This document shows positions 35,348 through 44,387 of a DNA stretch of 64,000 nucleotides, piece after piece. The stretch covers positions 1-64,000 of the forward strand of contig NZ_JAMJFL010000027.1 of the NCBI RefSeq assembly GCF_023544665.1. Direction: 5' to 3'. The notes beneath the pieces were generated by a model. The model was not told the DNA's origin. It was given only the letters and a program-made list of their open reading frames with translations, and ran no database searches. This DNA comes from Streptomyces sp. YS415 (GTDB taxonomy: Bacteria; Actinomycetota; Actinomycetes; Streptomycetales; Streptomycetaceae). A program made the position numbers and the translations under genes. Positions within the stretch are counted from its first letter, which is position 1; each line of letters starts with the position of its first letter.

Positions 35348-35527
35348 ATGGACGAGAAGGCCGTCACAATGGTGGCTCCCGGCCCGCAGCGCGAGGGCTT
35401 CGTCATCTGCCCCCGCCGCTACAAAGTGGAACGCATCCCCGGCTGGATCATGAAAGTCGCGCGCCGTCCGCGCCTACGAACGCCTCACCCGCCGCTGCGA
35501 AGTCACCGGGCCGCAGAACGGTTGACG
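35348..35527 (+). pseudogene. IS5-family transposase C-terminal relic
   Basis: GFVICPRRYKVERIPGWIMK resembles the conserved PRRWVVERTFAW region near the end of IS5-type transposases. A one-base shift leads to VRAYERLTRRCEVTG, matching the usual RDYERLPxxxE, followed by a stop. Only the last ~55 codons remain. Confidence 0.7.
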
Positions 35528-35827
35528 ACCGTGCTGTGGCCGGACCGGTGTGGGTGTGCAGGCAGGCGAGGGCGTGGGTGCCGCGGTGGGTGGGGATGTA
35601 TCTGCGGGGCCAGGCACTGGGCACGGTCGAGCGGACACACAGCCGTCCACCTCAAACGTCGACGGCTCCCGCCTGGCTTCCTAAGCGAGCCCCGGTTGCG
35701 AGGGACCGTCTCTGTTTCGACCAGAGCCTGCACCCGCTTGCCCACACTGTCATCACAGGCACCGCTTTGGCCAGCGTGGCTGGTCTACGGCTGCGCACAC
35801 TTTCTCCACTGGCCCGGCACAAAATGG

Positions 35828-36685
35828 TCACCGGTGATTGCGGGCGGTGGAGTGGAGGTGTTCCAGGGCGTCGAGGACGACGGTGTGGCGGTGCCAGTTC
35901 AGCCACCGGCCCACGCTGGCCCCGGTGTTCTCCAGGGCGGTGAGCTGTGTCTGGCTGAGGCCGGCCAGGGGGTGTTCGTGGTGGGAGGAGATCATGCCGA
36001 TCACCTGGCCACGGCTGGTCAGGGGGAGGCTGTGGGCGGCGCGGCTGCCGGCCTGGAGGATGGCGTGGCGGGAATCGTCATCGAAGATGTCGGCTGATTC
36101 GACGTCTTTCACGGTGATCTGCTGACGCTGCTGGGCGGCCTGCGCGCACGCGGTGGTCGAGTCCTCAACGAAGGCGAAGAAGTCAGTGAAGTACCGGTTC
36201 AGACCGGTGTGCTTCTCCAGCCGCAGCATCCCGCCTTCGGCGAGCTGGACGTTGCCCATGTCGGTTTCGGTCACGTGCAGGACCCGCCGCAGCGCCGCCC
36301 GAAGAACCACTGCCTGGCTTTCGGCCTCCGCCCCGTGCAGTGCCAGATCCGGCAGCGCGGGGGCGACGAAGCGGGCCCGGCGCGGAAACCACCGCCCGGC
36401 ACCCGCGTCCGGGCCGGCGATACGCACCACGGCATCAGCAAGCGTGTGCAGCTTGATGTTGAAGCGCTGAGACGTCCGCTTCAGCAGTTCGAAACCTTCA
36501 GCGGGACAAGCCAGACGGTAGCGGTGAACCAGGATCCGCTGCGCCGCATCGACCGCGGCCCGCGCGAGCTGCCGGTTGCGCATCTCAAGCGCACCCGCCG
36601 AAGCGGCAGGTACGCCCCCAGAAGGCCCATCCGTATGAGGACCGGCAGGCAAGGGGCCGGACATCCCCTGGCTTCCGTCGATCAC
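35828..36685 (-). CDS. ANTAR-GAF domain regulator
   Basis: A 285-residue protein. GTG 36685 is preferred because AGGAGG lies immediately before it; an upstream in-frame start at 36706 would bury that site. The ANTAR-like three-helix region is ARAAVDAAQRILVHRYRLAC, then EGFELLKRTSQRFNIKLHTL (~40-85). The GAF-like domain is at ~125-285 (MLRLEKHTGLNRYFTDFFAF, ITVKDVESADIFDD, GSRAAHSLPLTSRGQVIGMI). Known GAF-ANTAR proteins sense a signal and bind nascent RNA to prevent termination. It belongs to the signalling patch from 31.6 kb. Confidence 0.8.
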   Translation of the reverse strand: MIDGSQGMSGPLPAGPHTDGPSGGVPAASAGALEMRNRQLARAAVDAAQRILVHRYRLACPAEGFELLKRTSQRFNIKLHTLADAVVRIAGPDAGAGRWFPRRARFVAPALPDLALHGAEAESQAVVLRAALRRVLHVTETDMGNVQLAEGGMLRLEKHTGLNRYFTDFFAFVEDSTTACAQAAQQRQQITVKDVESADIFDDDSRHAILQAGSRAAHSLPLTSRGQVIGMISSHHEHPLAGLSQTQLTALENTGASVGRWLNWHRHTVVLDALEHLHSTARNHR

Positions 36686-37455
36686 AACAGCACCTCCTGA
36701 GGGCACAAGGACACAAAAGGACCGCAGGAGCGCACGCCTGCTCGCGACGCGTCCCGCGGTGTGCCTGTGGCCTTAAGCACTCACCCTCACCCTAAACACA
36801 CCACCGCCCCGCCCGAAACAGGGCCTCACCGGCTGCAGGTTCGGACAACGGGCGAGAGGCGGCCTGCCGTCTGAGGCCGATTCCCGCGTCGGCCTGCTTG
36901 GGGCCCCCAGCTTGCGACCCGGACTCAAGCAAGCCGGCAGCCTGCCCGTGCACTCGCCGTGTGTGCGCTGCCGTGTGTCAGGGGACGGGAGTGCCGGGAG
37001 CGGGGAGCAGGAAGCCCGGCGGCGAGTCTGGGGCTCGGGGAGCCGGGGGCTTGAGTCCGGCCCAGCCAGCTTGCGGCCCGGGAGCTAAAACAGGTAGGGG
37101 GCTGGGAAGCCGGGAGGTTGCCCGTGCACTTGCCGCTCGGCGGCCGGTGGCCTTTGGGCAGCAGCCGTAGGCCTGTGTGATCGCCGGAAGGACCGGGCAG
37201 GGCCGTATCACCCGCTCACCTGCGTTTTGCGTCCCGTGCGGCGGGCTACTCACCTGCACATGGAAAGATCTACCGCTGCGCCGCGCGGCGCAGCGCGCAG
37301 CGACCGTGACCTGTCTGCCATCCCTGCAGCCACGGCGTGGGGGTGGTCCGCTCTTCGGCGTTCGCGGCGGCCGGTCCCGGCGGCGCAGCCCGGGCGGCGC
37401 CGTGTGCGCGCTTGGGGTGAGGCGGGGGCTGTTGGGCGAGAGAGGGCCTGAGCGC
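36686..37455. other. Gene-free stretch with imperfect direct repeats
   Basis: No frame resembles a protein. An imperfect repeat occurs twice about 165 bases apart: CAGCTTGCGACCCGG followed by CCCGTGCACTCGCCG (about 36908-36960), and CAGCTTGCGGCCCGG followed by CCCGTGCACTTGCCG (about 37068-37137). Purpose unknown. It holds the upstream region of the permease gene. Confidence 0.45.
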
Positions 37456-38838
37456 ATGGACACTTCCAGGTCCTCGGCATCCGGGCAGCCGGCGCGGCGC
37501 GGGCCGCAGCCCGGGGAGCGGGCAGCGGGGCAGAGCCTGCTCGATTCGGCTCTGTCGACGCGGCTGCTGTACTTCTTCATCCTCGGTGACGTCTTGGGCG
37601 CGGGCGTGTATGTGCTGGTGGGGCAGATCGTCGCCGCGTCCGGCGGAGCGGTGTGGGTGCCGTTGGGTGTGGCGTTGTGCCTGGCGATGCTGACCGCGGG
37701 GAGTTATGCCGAGCTGGCGACGAAGTACCCGCGCGCGGGTGGGGCCTCGCACTACACGACGCGGGCGTACGGGCCCTTCGCGGGGTTCCTAGCGGGCTAC
37801 TGCATGCTGGCGGCCGGAATCGTCTCCGTCGCCGCGCTTGCCCGCGGCTTCGCCGGTGACTATCTGAGCGTGTTCGTGTCGTTGCCCGTGGCGGCGGTCG
37901 TCGTGGTGTTCCTTTTGGTGCTGGCGCTGCTCAACGCGCGTGGCATCAAGGAGTCGACCCGCGCCAACGTGGTTGCGACGGTCATCGAGGTCGGCGGCCT
38001 GCTGATCGTGGTCGTGCTCGGGGCGTGGATCGTGCTGCGCGGTGACGGACACCTCGGTGCGCTGACCGACCTCGGTACCCCGCAGAAGGGGGCGGCCGCA
38101 GCCGTGCTCAGCGGCGCCGTGCTCGCGTACTACTCCTTCGTCGGTTTCGAGACGTCCGTCAACGTGGCGGAGGAGACGCGCGACCCGGTGCGGTCCTATC
38201 CCCGGGCGCTGTTCGGCGCTCTGGCCACCGCCGGTCTCATCTACGTCCTCGTCGGGCTTGCGGCGACCGCCGCCGTTCCCGCCACCGTCCTCGCCAACTC
38301 CAGCGGTCCGTTGCTGGAAGTCGTCACAGTAGCGGGAGGGGTACCCGAGCGGCTCTTTGGTGCGATCGCCCTGGTCGCCGTGGCCAACGGAGCCCTGCTG
38401 ACCGGCATCATGTCCTCCCGGCTGGCGTTCGGCATGGCCCGCGACGGACTCCTGCCCCGTCAGCTGACGGCCGTGCTGCCGCAGCGCCGCACCCCCTGGG
38501 TCGCCATCGCCGTCACCACCACACTGTCGCTGCTCCTGGCCCTCACCGGCGATGTCGCCACCAACGCCTCGACCCTGGTCCTTCTCCTCCTCGTGGTCTT
38601 CTTCATGGTCAACACCGCGGCTCTGGTACTGCGCAAGGACGCCCCCGACCGCACGTACTTCCGGGTTCCGGTCGTGGTGCCTGTCCTGGGCGCCGCGTCC
38701 TGCGTCCTCCTCGCCACCCGCGTCGAAGCCGAGGTATGGAAACGCGGACTCCTCGTCCTCGCGGTGGGCGTCGTCCCCGCTCTCATCGCGGCCCGCCAGC
38801 ACCGGCGCAAGCACCAGACCGCCGCCGAGCCGCACTGA
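37456..38838 (+). CDS. APC-family amino acid permease
   Basis: A 460-residue membrane transporter starting at ATG 37456. About twelve membrane segments follow a polar N-terminus. The APC signature region TRLLYFFILGDVLGAGVYVL VGQI (~35-58) and the helix with YYSFVGFETSVNVAEETRDP (~220-240) are characteristic and include the substrate- and ion-binding positions. The C-terminus is basic (RQHRRKHQT). Likely import of an amino acid by proton symport; the substrate is not predictable. The reading frame extends up to 37177 but the added part is not protein-like. It is a single gene with no operon partners. Confidence 0.88.
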   Translation: MDTSRSSASGQPARRGPQPGERAAGQSLLDSALSTRLLYFFILGDVLGAGVYVLVGQIVAASGGAVWVPLGVALCLAMLTAGSYAELATKYPRAGGASHYTTRAYGPFAGFLAGYCMLAAGIVSVAALARGFAGDYLSVFVSLPVAAVVVVFLLVLALLNARGIKESTRANVVATVIEVGGLLIVVVLGAWIVLRGDGHLGALTDLGTPQKGAAAAVLSGAVLAYYSFVGFETSVNVAEETRDPVRSYPRALFGALATAGLIYVLVGLAATAAVPATVLANSSGPLLEVVTVAGGVPERLFGAIALVAVANGALLTGIMSSRLAFGMARDGLLPRQLTAVLPQRRTPWVAIAVTTTLSLLLALTGDVATNASTLVLLLLVVFFMVNTAALVLRKDAPDRTYFRVPVVVPVLGAASCVLLATRVEAEVWKRGLLVLAVGVVPALIAARQHRRKHQTAAEPH

Positions 38839-39107
38839 GCAAGCAGCACCGAGCGCGCCGGACTGAGCAGGCCGACTGGAGCGCGACGCTGTGTCCCCGC
38901 GGCGGCCACAGCGCTCGCAGGCTTCCCGGTCCCGGGGCGCACCGCCTGCCCGGAGGCTCCCTTCGGCGGCAGCATCCCGCACCAGAGCGCCGCAAGGCCG
39001 CAGCCAGAGCGCCTTGGTCCTTCGTTCGGGTACAGAACCGGTCAGGTGTCACCCGGTTGAGTGAGCGGGGACCAAGGCTGCCGCTACGGCGCCGATACGG
39101 TCACGCC

Positions 39108-39599
39108 GTGACCTCGAACTCAACACAGACACACCCCGTGCGCTCCGCCGAGGTGGGCACCTTCGTCGCCATGTCATGGAGCCGCCCCACACCGCAAGGC
39201 GCCATCCCCTACATCCTCGCCTTCTCCCTCGGAGACGGCACAGACGGTCCCGAAGGCTCCTGCGCCGCCGTCGAGCAGCTGATGCACAACTGCCAGCTCT
39301 CCCCCGACGAAGGCCTCATCGACGGCAGCTCCCGGCCGAGCATGCCCGTCGGCCTCCTCGTCGTCGACGGATCCGTGGTCCTGTCCATGCCGCAGATCAA
39401 CACACCCATCGTCCCCTCCAGCCAGTGGCTCACGGATGTCGCCGAACGCGGATACGCCTGCCTCCTGATCACCACCCGCACCTGGCCGGGCGGGGAACTC
39501 ACCGACACCGACAAACTCGCCGCCTTCGCCAACGACGAGGAGACACTCAACCGGTCCGCCAAAGTCCTCCTGCCCGCCCGCAGCCTCCGCGACCGCTAA
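39108..39599 (+). CDS. DUF5949-like protein
   Basis: A 163-residue cytoplasmic protein starting at GTG 39108. Recognisable stretches are PYILAFSLGDGTDGPEGSCA, LIDGSSRPSMPVGLLVVDGS and CLLITTRTWPGGELTDTDKL, ending in ETLNRSAKVLLPARSLRDR. These match the layout of the Streptomyces DUF5949 family. Function unknown. The stretch 38839-39107 before it holds no gene I can see. Confidence 0.75.
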   Translation: MTSNSTQTHPVRSAEVGTFVAMSWSRPTPQGAIPYILAFSLGDGTDGPEGSCAAVEQLMHNCQLSPDEGLIDGSSRPSMPVGLLVVDGSVVLSMPQINTPIVPSSQWLTDVAERGYACLLITTRTWPGGELTDTDKLAAFANDEETLNRSAKVLLPARSLRDR

Positions 39600-39830
39600 C
39601 CCAAGCCACCCGCCGCCAGCCGCAGCTACGGCTGCGGCCGCGGCCGCGGACCCACAACGGCACCCGCCAGCCTCCCCGCACAACGATGACACCCGACGCG
39701 TCCGACCGACCGAGGACGGCTACCCCACGCGCAGGCGAGAGCACGTACTGGCGGGCTGCCGGCATCACACAACGGGGGGATGCCGGCGGAGGAAGGGGAT
39801 GGGCAGGGCTCGGCCGGGTAGAAGAAGCGG

Positions 39831-40070
39831 ATGGCTGATCTCTCGCAGTTGCTCCAGCAGGGCATGCGCCGCCGTCACCTGAACGCACAAGCCCTCGCCG
39901 CCCGGACCGGTATCCGCACCCCACGCATCCGCGTCTTCGCCCAGGACGGGGCCCACGGCCCCGTCCACCCCACCCAAGAAGAACTCGCCGAACTCGCCGC
40001 AGCCCTGGCACTCCCCCTACAGGACGTCCTTGACGCCGCCCGCACTGCCCCGGCTGTGCCATCGGCCTGA
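39831..40070 (+). CDS. Small helix-turn-helix-like protein
   Basis: A 79-residue frame from ATG 39831. DLSQLLQQGMRRRHLNAQAL and AARTGIRTPRIRVFAQDG look like an XRE-type helix-turn-helix in which the recognition helix is short. ELAELAAALALPLQDVLDAA forms the closing helices. Ribosome site is weak (AGAAG). No partner gene is evident. Confidence 0.55.
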   Translation: MADLSQLLQQGMRRRHLNAQALAARTGIRTPRIRVFAQDGAHGPVHPTQEELAELAAALALPLQDVLDAARTAPAVPSA

Positions 40071-40506
40071 CCGCCACCCACACCGGCGCATGGGCATGTG
40101 GGGCGCGGGCAGGGCGGTGACGTCGGCAACGACGTCAGCGGGCCGTCTCACGGCGCGGCCGACCGCCCTGGGCCCCGCAGCGGACATGACCGTCGGTCCG
40201 AGCCAGGCCTTTCCCGGACCTCCTTCTACGCCACCTTCTCGCCCAGCCCAGAGGCATTCGAACTGGCATCGGCCAGCAGCCGAAGCGGTCGAGGCCGACG
40301 CGCAGAGCAGCCGTCGTTCCCGTGGTCGCCCTCACCCCTCTCCTGGACGCGCTGCGCAGGATTGAGGCGCGCCTGTGAACCAGCGTCTGGCCTTGCAGGC
40401 AAACGATCGTTGTGCGGACCCATTAACTACCTGCGGCTCTGGACGTCTGCGCCTGGAGCCGACACTGTGGTGCGCTGGTCGTCGCGCGGGGAGCTGGGAG
40501 GTTCAA
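40071..40506. other. Stretch without a recognisable gene
   Basis: Only shadow frames occur. A short run VVALTPLLDALRRIEARL before a stop at 40378 could be a gene tail, but nothing upstream supports it. Confidence 0.4.
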
Positions 40507-41517
40507 GTGAACGAGGGACGAGGCCTGTTGAGGGGTGGCATCCTCGCCGCTACCGTGCTTGCTGTGGTGGTAGCCGCCGTACTCGGCTGGCGGGTGGTGG
40601 TCGACTCCGACCCCTCGGGCGCAGCCGCCGCACCCACACCCCCCGCTACCACGTCCGTCGGGAAGGCGGCCGACAACAGCCCCTACCCAGAATTAGAGTC
40701 GGAAGCGAAACCGGGGACCGACCCTTCACCGCCCGCAGACCCCACCGACGACCCCGCCCACCAGCCCGTCCGTGCCCTCTACCTGGGCGACTCCATCGCC
40801 TTGGAGAACCACACTGTTCTCGCCGACCTCCTCAAGGAATCCGGCACCGCGACCCTGCACAGCGCCCCGCACTCCGGCACCACGCTCTGCGACTACATGG
40901 AAGGCAAGACCGGGGACTCCCTCCTCGTCCCCCGCCACCACACGGCGGCCGCGCTGGTGCGCGCGCAGCGGCCCCAGGTCGTGGTGCTCCAGTTCTGGGG
41001 CAACTCCTGGATCTACACGCCGTGCATGGGCAAGATACTCGCGCCCCAGCGCGCCTACTACGAGCGGTACGCCGCCGACGCCCGCGCCCTGACCATTGAG
41101 ATCGAACGCGCGGCGGCCGACGTGGGCATCGAGCGTCCCACACTCGTCTGGGTGCTCCAGGGCCCCGATCCGATAACCCCCGACCGCATCCGGCGCGTCA
41201 ACGACATCTACAGGGCCCAGGCCGAATCCACCGGCGACCTCACAGCCGACGCCGGGGCCGCGGTGTCACCCGCGGGCGACCGCTACACCTGGGTACAGCA
41301 GCTGCCCTGCAATGCCTACGAGCGCGCCCACCCCGAGTACTGCACCAAAGGCACCACCACCGAACTCCACCACGACAACGACTACCTGCACTTCTGCCTG
41401 GAACCGATGACCAAGAACCCCAAACCGTGTACGAAACGGTCACCAGGCGTCATGCGCTACTGCCAGGCCATCGCAGCAGCGGTCGCACACCACGCACGCG
41501 GAATGCGACAAGACTGA
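40507..41517 (+). CDS. Membrane-anchored SGNH/GDSL-type hydrolase
   Basis: A 336-residue protein. GTG 40507 follows GGGAGG. A membrane anchor (LRGGILAATVLAVVVAAVLG, ~7-26) and a Pro/Thr-rich linker lead to an external domain from ~85. The domain opens RALYLGDSIALENHTVLADL, with nucleophile S96 in the GDS motif. It continues with VVLQFWGNSWIYTPCMGKIL, holding the conserved Asn, and HHDNDYLHFCLE, which supplies the likely Asp-x-x-His pair. Four or more cysteines suggest disulphides. Related domains act on acyl or acetyl groups of cell-surface carbohydrates. The partner acyltransferase is not encoded here. Confidence 0.8.
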   Translation: MNEGRGLLRGGILAATVLAVVVAAVLGWRVVVDSDPSGAAAAPTPPATTSVGKAADNSPYPELESEAKPGTDPSPPADPTDDPAHQPVRALYLGDSIALENHTVLADLLKESGTATLHSAPHSGTTLCDYMEGKTGDSLLVPRHHTAAALVRAQRPQVVVLQFWGNSWIYTPCMGKILAPQRAYYERYAADARALTIEIERAAADVGIERPTLVWVLQGPDPITPDRIRRVNDIYRAQAESTGDLTADAGAAVSPAGDRYTWVQQLPCNAYERAHPEYCTKGTTTELHHDNDYLHFCLEPMTKNPKPCTKRSPGVMRYCQAIAAAVAHHARGMRQD

Positions 41518-41569
41518 GGGCTTACAGATCATTAACATGTTGTCTTGATCATGCTGCTGGAGTCGCTGC

Positions 41570-41917
41570 TCAGGGCTCGAACCCGAGCCTGGAGGCTGTG
41601 AGGGCCGTGGGCGGAGTGGCCGCTGGCGGGATGATGATGCTGCGCGCCTTGAGCAGCGTCCTGATCTTCAGCAGTGTGCGGTGCATGGCAGTCCTACTGC
41701 TGTCGAACAGCATGGCGAGGGGTTCCGCGGCCAGGGCGACCCGCAGGTAAAGGACGGCTGCCAGGACTTGGTCGGGGAAGGCCAGCCGGGACGGGCGGCC
41801 TCGCTTAACGCTGCCGTGGAGGGCCAAGGTGTCGGTGAGATCGCGCAGTTGCTGCCGGGACATGCCGGTCAGGGCGGGGTCGGACAGGAGAGCGTGGTCC
41901 CACTTCTGCGCCAGCAA
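41570..41917 (-). pseudogene. DDE transposase N-terminal fragment (HTH_Tnp_4 type)
   Basis: A 115-residue frame starts MLAQKWDHALLSDPALTGMS and has FPDQVLAAVLYLRVALAAEP LAMLF, the helix-turn-helix front of IS5-group transposases that use a DDE_Tnp_4 domain. The catalytic part is absent; the frame ends in unrelated residues at 41570. Confidence 0.65.
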
Positions 41918-42077
41918 GGCATCCGCTCCCGACTCCTTCGGGCTTACCGGCCTTCCGGTGGGCTTGAAGTGAGTTGCTTGCGGGGCGGCTTCAGGAACGC
42001 TAGTCCGCCGCGCCTCCGACGGTTGCCCGCTCGTTACTCGTTCAAGCTGCCGCTCGCGTCAGCTGGCGCAGGCAGTC

Positions 42078-42185
42078 TCAGAGAAGGTGGTCGATGAGAT
42101 AAAGCACCATCCCTATGGCGATGAAGGCTGCTGCTACCCAGAGCAGCTTGCCGCTCCAGCTCGCACCAGGCCGACGCGCAGTCAT
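42078..42185 (-). CDS. 35-residue membrane protein overlapping an RHS tip
   Basis: A very short frame from ATG 42185: MTARRPGASWSGK, then LLWVAAAFIAIGMVLYLIDH and LL. It is a basic N-terminus followed by one membrane segment. The start codon overlaps the stop of the upstream RHS-tip frame as ATGA, implying translational coupling, with GGGGATG just upstream. Size and arrangement would suit an accessory or immunity-type protein, but small single-span proteins are common in Streptomyces. No homologue can be confirmed by eye. Confidence 0.55.
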   Translation of the reverse strand: MTARRPGASWSGKLLWVAAAFIAIGMVLYLIDHLL

Positions 42186-42595
42186 CGATCATCCCCAACT
42201 CTTCCTCCGAAGCAGCCCAGTCTGGCGCCGATGGCACCCCAGGCCGCAGGGATACTGAGACCTCTGTGGCCGGTCTTGAGAGGGCACCAGCGACCGTGCT
42301 GATGGCGCTTCGACGCTGCGAAGTCTCCTCCGATGCAGGAGAACATGCCCAGGCCGGTCGGGTCTATGTTGTTGATCGGGGTTGGGTGAAGCGGCCGAGT
42401 TGGGGGTCGTAGTAGCAGTGGCCCATCTTGTACAGGCCGGTCGGGTCCAGGTAGGTGCCGACGTAGCGGTACGGCTGGGGGACGGCTTGGGTGGTGGTGC
42501 TGCGGGGCAGGCGGTGGGGCCGTAGGTGTGGGTGTGGGTGCGCTTGCCCGCGTCATCCACCAGGCCGAGCACGTTGCCGGTAGCGTCGGTGAACT
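42182..42595 (-). pseudogene. RHS-repeat protein C-terminal tip, frameshifted
   Basis: Minus-strand pieces in three frames reproduce the end of an RHS core. NVLGLVDDAGKRTHTHTYGP comes first, then QPYRYVGTYLDPTGLYKMGH and YYDPQLGRFTQP, and finally INNIDPTGLGMFSCIGGDFA. After the DPTGLG marker, where polymorphic tips begin, about 50 residues follow to the stop at 42182 (ending GCFGGRVGDDR). The large N-terminal RHS body is missing and part of the core is deleted. Confidence 0.75.
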
Positions 42596-42696
42596 ACGGG
42601 TGATCCGCAAGCCCTTAACGTCAGGACGCGGCATGCACGGATATCGTTCGATAGTGCGTGTGTGAACAGTGCGAGTTCGAGGGTGGGGACCTGACG

Positions 42697-43470
42697 ATGC
42701 GAAAGAGCGGACGAAGACTGGTGTCGGCGGTGGCACTCCTGTCGGCGATAGGACTGACTGCAGGGTGCGGAGACAGTGCCGAGCCCGTCGAAGCCGGGAG
42801 AAAACCGGGCCTGGCGAGCACGGCAGCCGGTAGGGCGGCGGAGCACTCCGAACCGCTGACCGCTGCCGAGCTGAAGGCCGCGCTGCTCACCGCGGACCAG
42901 GCCGTCGGTTTCAGGATCACGGGGAGCAGTTCCCGGGACGGGGCTGAACCGGAGTCCTCCCTCGACTTCAAGGAGACTGTCTCCCCGGAGGTCTGCCGGC
43001 ATGTGAGGAAGGCTCACGGGGGTGATGGTGAGGAGGCTGCCGCAGCCTCGTCGATCATGTACCGGGCGGGGACCTCCGTGGCTCCCAGGAGCACCAACCT
43101 GAGGAGCTAAACGGAAAGGGCTGCACGGGCCCGCATGAAGCAGCTGCGCACGGCCGTCGGGGCATGCAGCCGGTTCAACTTCAGCAGCACGATCGGAAAG
43201 GCGTCCGTCACGACCGAGACGCTGGACGTCCCAGCCCTCGGGGAGGACGCACTGCGCTACCGGACCCTGTCCCGGCTGGACAACGGAGGCTTCGCCTGGA
43301 CCCTGGTGACCGCCGTACGGGTCGAAGGCGTCATCGCGACGATGCACGTCCTGGACACCACCGGGCCGCTCCCACCTGAGAAGCTCGCCACGTTCAAGCC
43401 GGAGCCCGGTCCCGACGAGGCGGTCATCGCCACTCTCATCGAGAACGTCACCACAGCCCAGAGCACCTGA
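42697..43470 (+). pseudogene. Lipoprotein gene interrupted by an in-frame TAA
   Basis: From ATG 42697 the frame has a lipoprotein signal, VSAVALLSAIGLTAGC, with the lipid cysteine near residue 24. It continues AAELKAALLTADQAVGFRIT to RAGTSVAPRSTNLRS and stops at TAA 43108-43110. In the same frame it resumes MKQLRTAVGACSRFNFSSTI and runs to 43470 (LIENVTTAQST). The two halves together (~257 codons) look like a PknH-like sensor-domain lipoprotein of actinobacteria. The part around the stop is poorly protein-like, so local indels may also exist. Confidence 0.7.
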
Positions 43471-43484
43471 ACTTGCACCCTTAG

Positions 43485-43742
43485 ATGCAACCGGTCAAGC
43501 GACACACTCTCGGCTGGTGTGCGGAAGCCAGGCACGTGCGCGGGGCGGTTGTTGAGCTTCGTCCTGATGGCATCGAGATCGTCCTGGCTGAACGTCGACA
43601 CGTTCGTTCCCTTGGGCAGGTACTGCCGGAACAGCTTGTTGGTGTTCTCGTTGGGGCCGCGCTGCCAGGGGCTCCGCGGAGCCGCGAATAACACGTCAAC
43701 ACCCGTGTCGGCGGTCAAGCGTTTGTGATCTGCCAGCTCCAT
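43485..43742 (-). pseudogene. IS30-family transposase C-terminal relic
   Basis: The minus strand reads MELADHKRLTADTGVDVLFA, SPWQRGPNENTNKLFRQYLP and KGTNVSTFSQDDLDAIRTKL NNRP, which is the end of IS30 transposases; the Glu in NEN is the last catalytic residue. The N-terminal and central parts are missing. Confidence 0.88.
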
Positions 43743-43880
43743 GCCGCGGTCCAGTGCTGCCTTACCTCAGGGCCGGGGTGCGGGCGTTTAGGCTGGAGAG
43801 GATGAACCATCCTGTTTTTGGCTTCCCTGACGGGCCGCCTGGACGGTGCCTGGCTGCGGCCCGCCAGAGCGCGAGAACGT

Positions 43881-44186
43881 TCAGCGTTCCTCGTCCGGGT
43901 AACCCCACTCGATGACACCCTTCGCCGCCGGCGCAGCCTCGGCCACCGCAAACGCGAACGAGCTCTCGAACTGCGGCTGCCAGTGACCGAAGCGGGTGAT
44001 ACTGAGCGGGAACTGCGTTTCACCCGACACATAGTGGACACCGCTGTCACAGACCGCGCCGTAGCCGACCTGGTCCTCGATGCCCTCCTCGCGCAGCAGC
44101 TCACCGATCGATTCAGCGACCGCCTCGGCCTGCGCCGCGTCCGTGAGCTGCGAGACAGTGAAGTGAAGATTGATGTTGACCGACAT
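43881..44186 (-). CDS. Hypothetical protein
   Basis: A 101-residue acidic protein from ATG 44186. MSVNINLHFTVSQLTDAAQA is followed by EAVAESIGELLREEGIEDQV and a central VHYVSGETQFPLSITRFG. Alternating strands and one helix suggest a small alpha/beta domain. Not recognised. It sits among relics without partners. Confidence 0.55.
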   Translation of the reverse strand: MSVNINLHFTVSQLTDAAQAEAVAESIGELLREEGIEDQVGYGAVCDSGVHYVSGETQFPLSITRFGHWQPQFESSFAFAVAEAAPAAKGVIEWGYPDEER

Positions 44187-44387
44187 GCCCGAAGGCTACC
44201 GCCCCGCCGGCACGGCAAGTTCAAGCAGACGGGCTCAGTAGCAGGACCAAGGCAACCTCGTGTCCGGCGATGCTCCCGACCAGAACGGATGGGCACGTCC
44301 GCCCCGTGTTGGACAGGCTCCGGATGATGCTGTTGCACACCGCTTCAGCACCGCCCGCACGCCGACTGCCTCGGGCGCTGACTATGT

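Noticed and set aside
40098-41099. 333-residue plus-strand frame
   Set aside because: It is an Arg/Pro-rich shadow overlapping the SGNH hydrolase gene in another frame.
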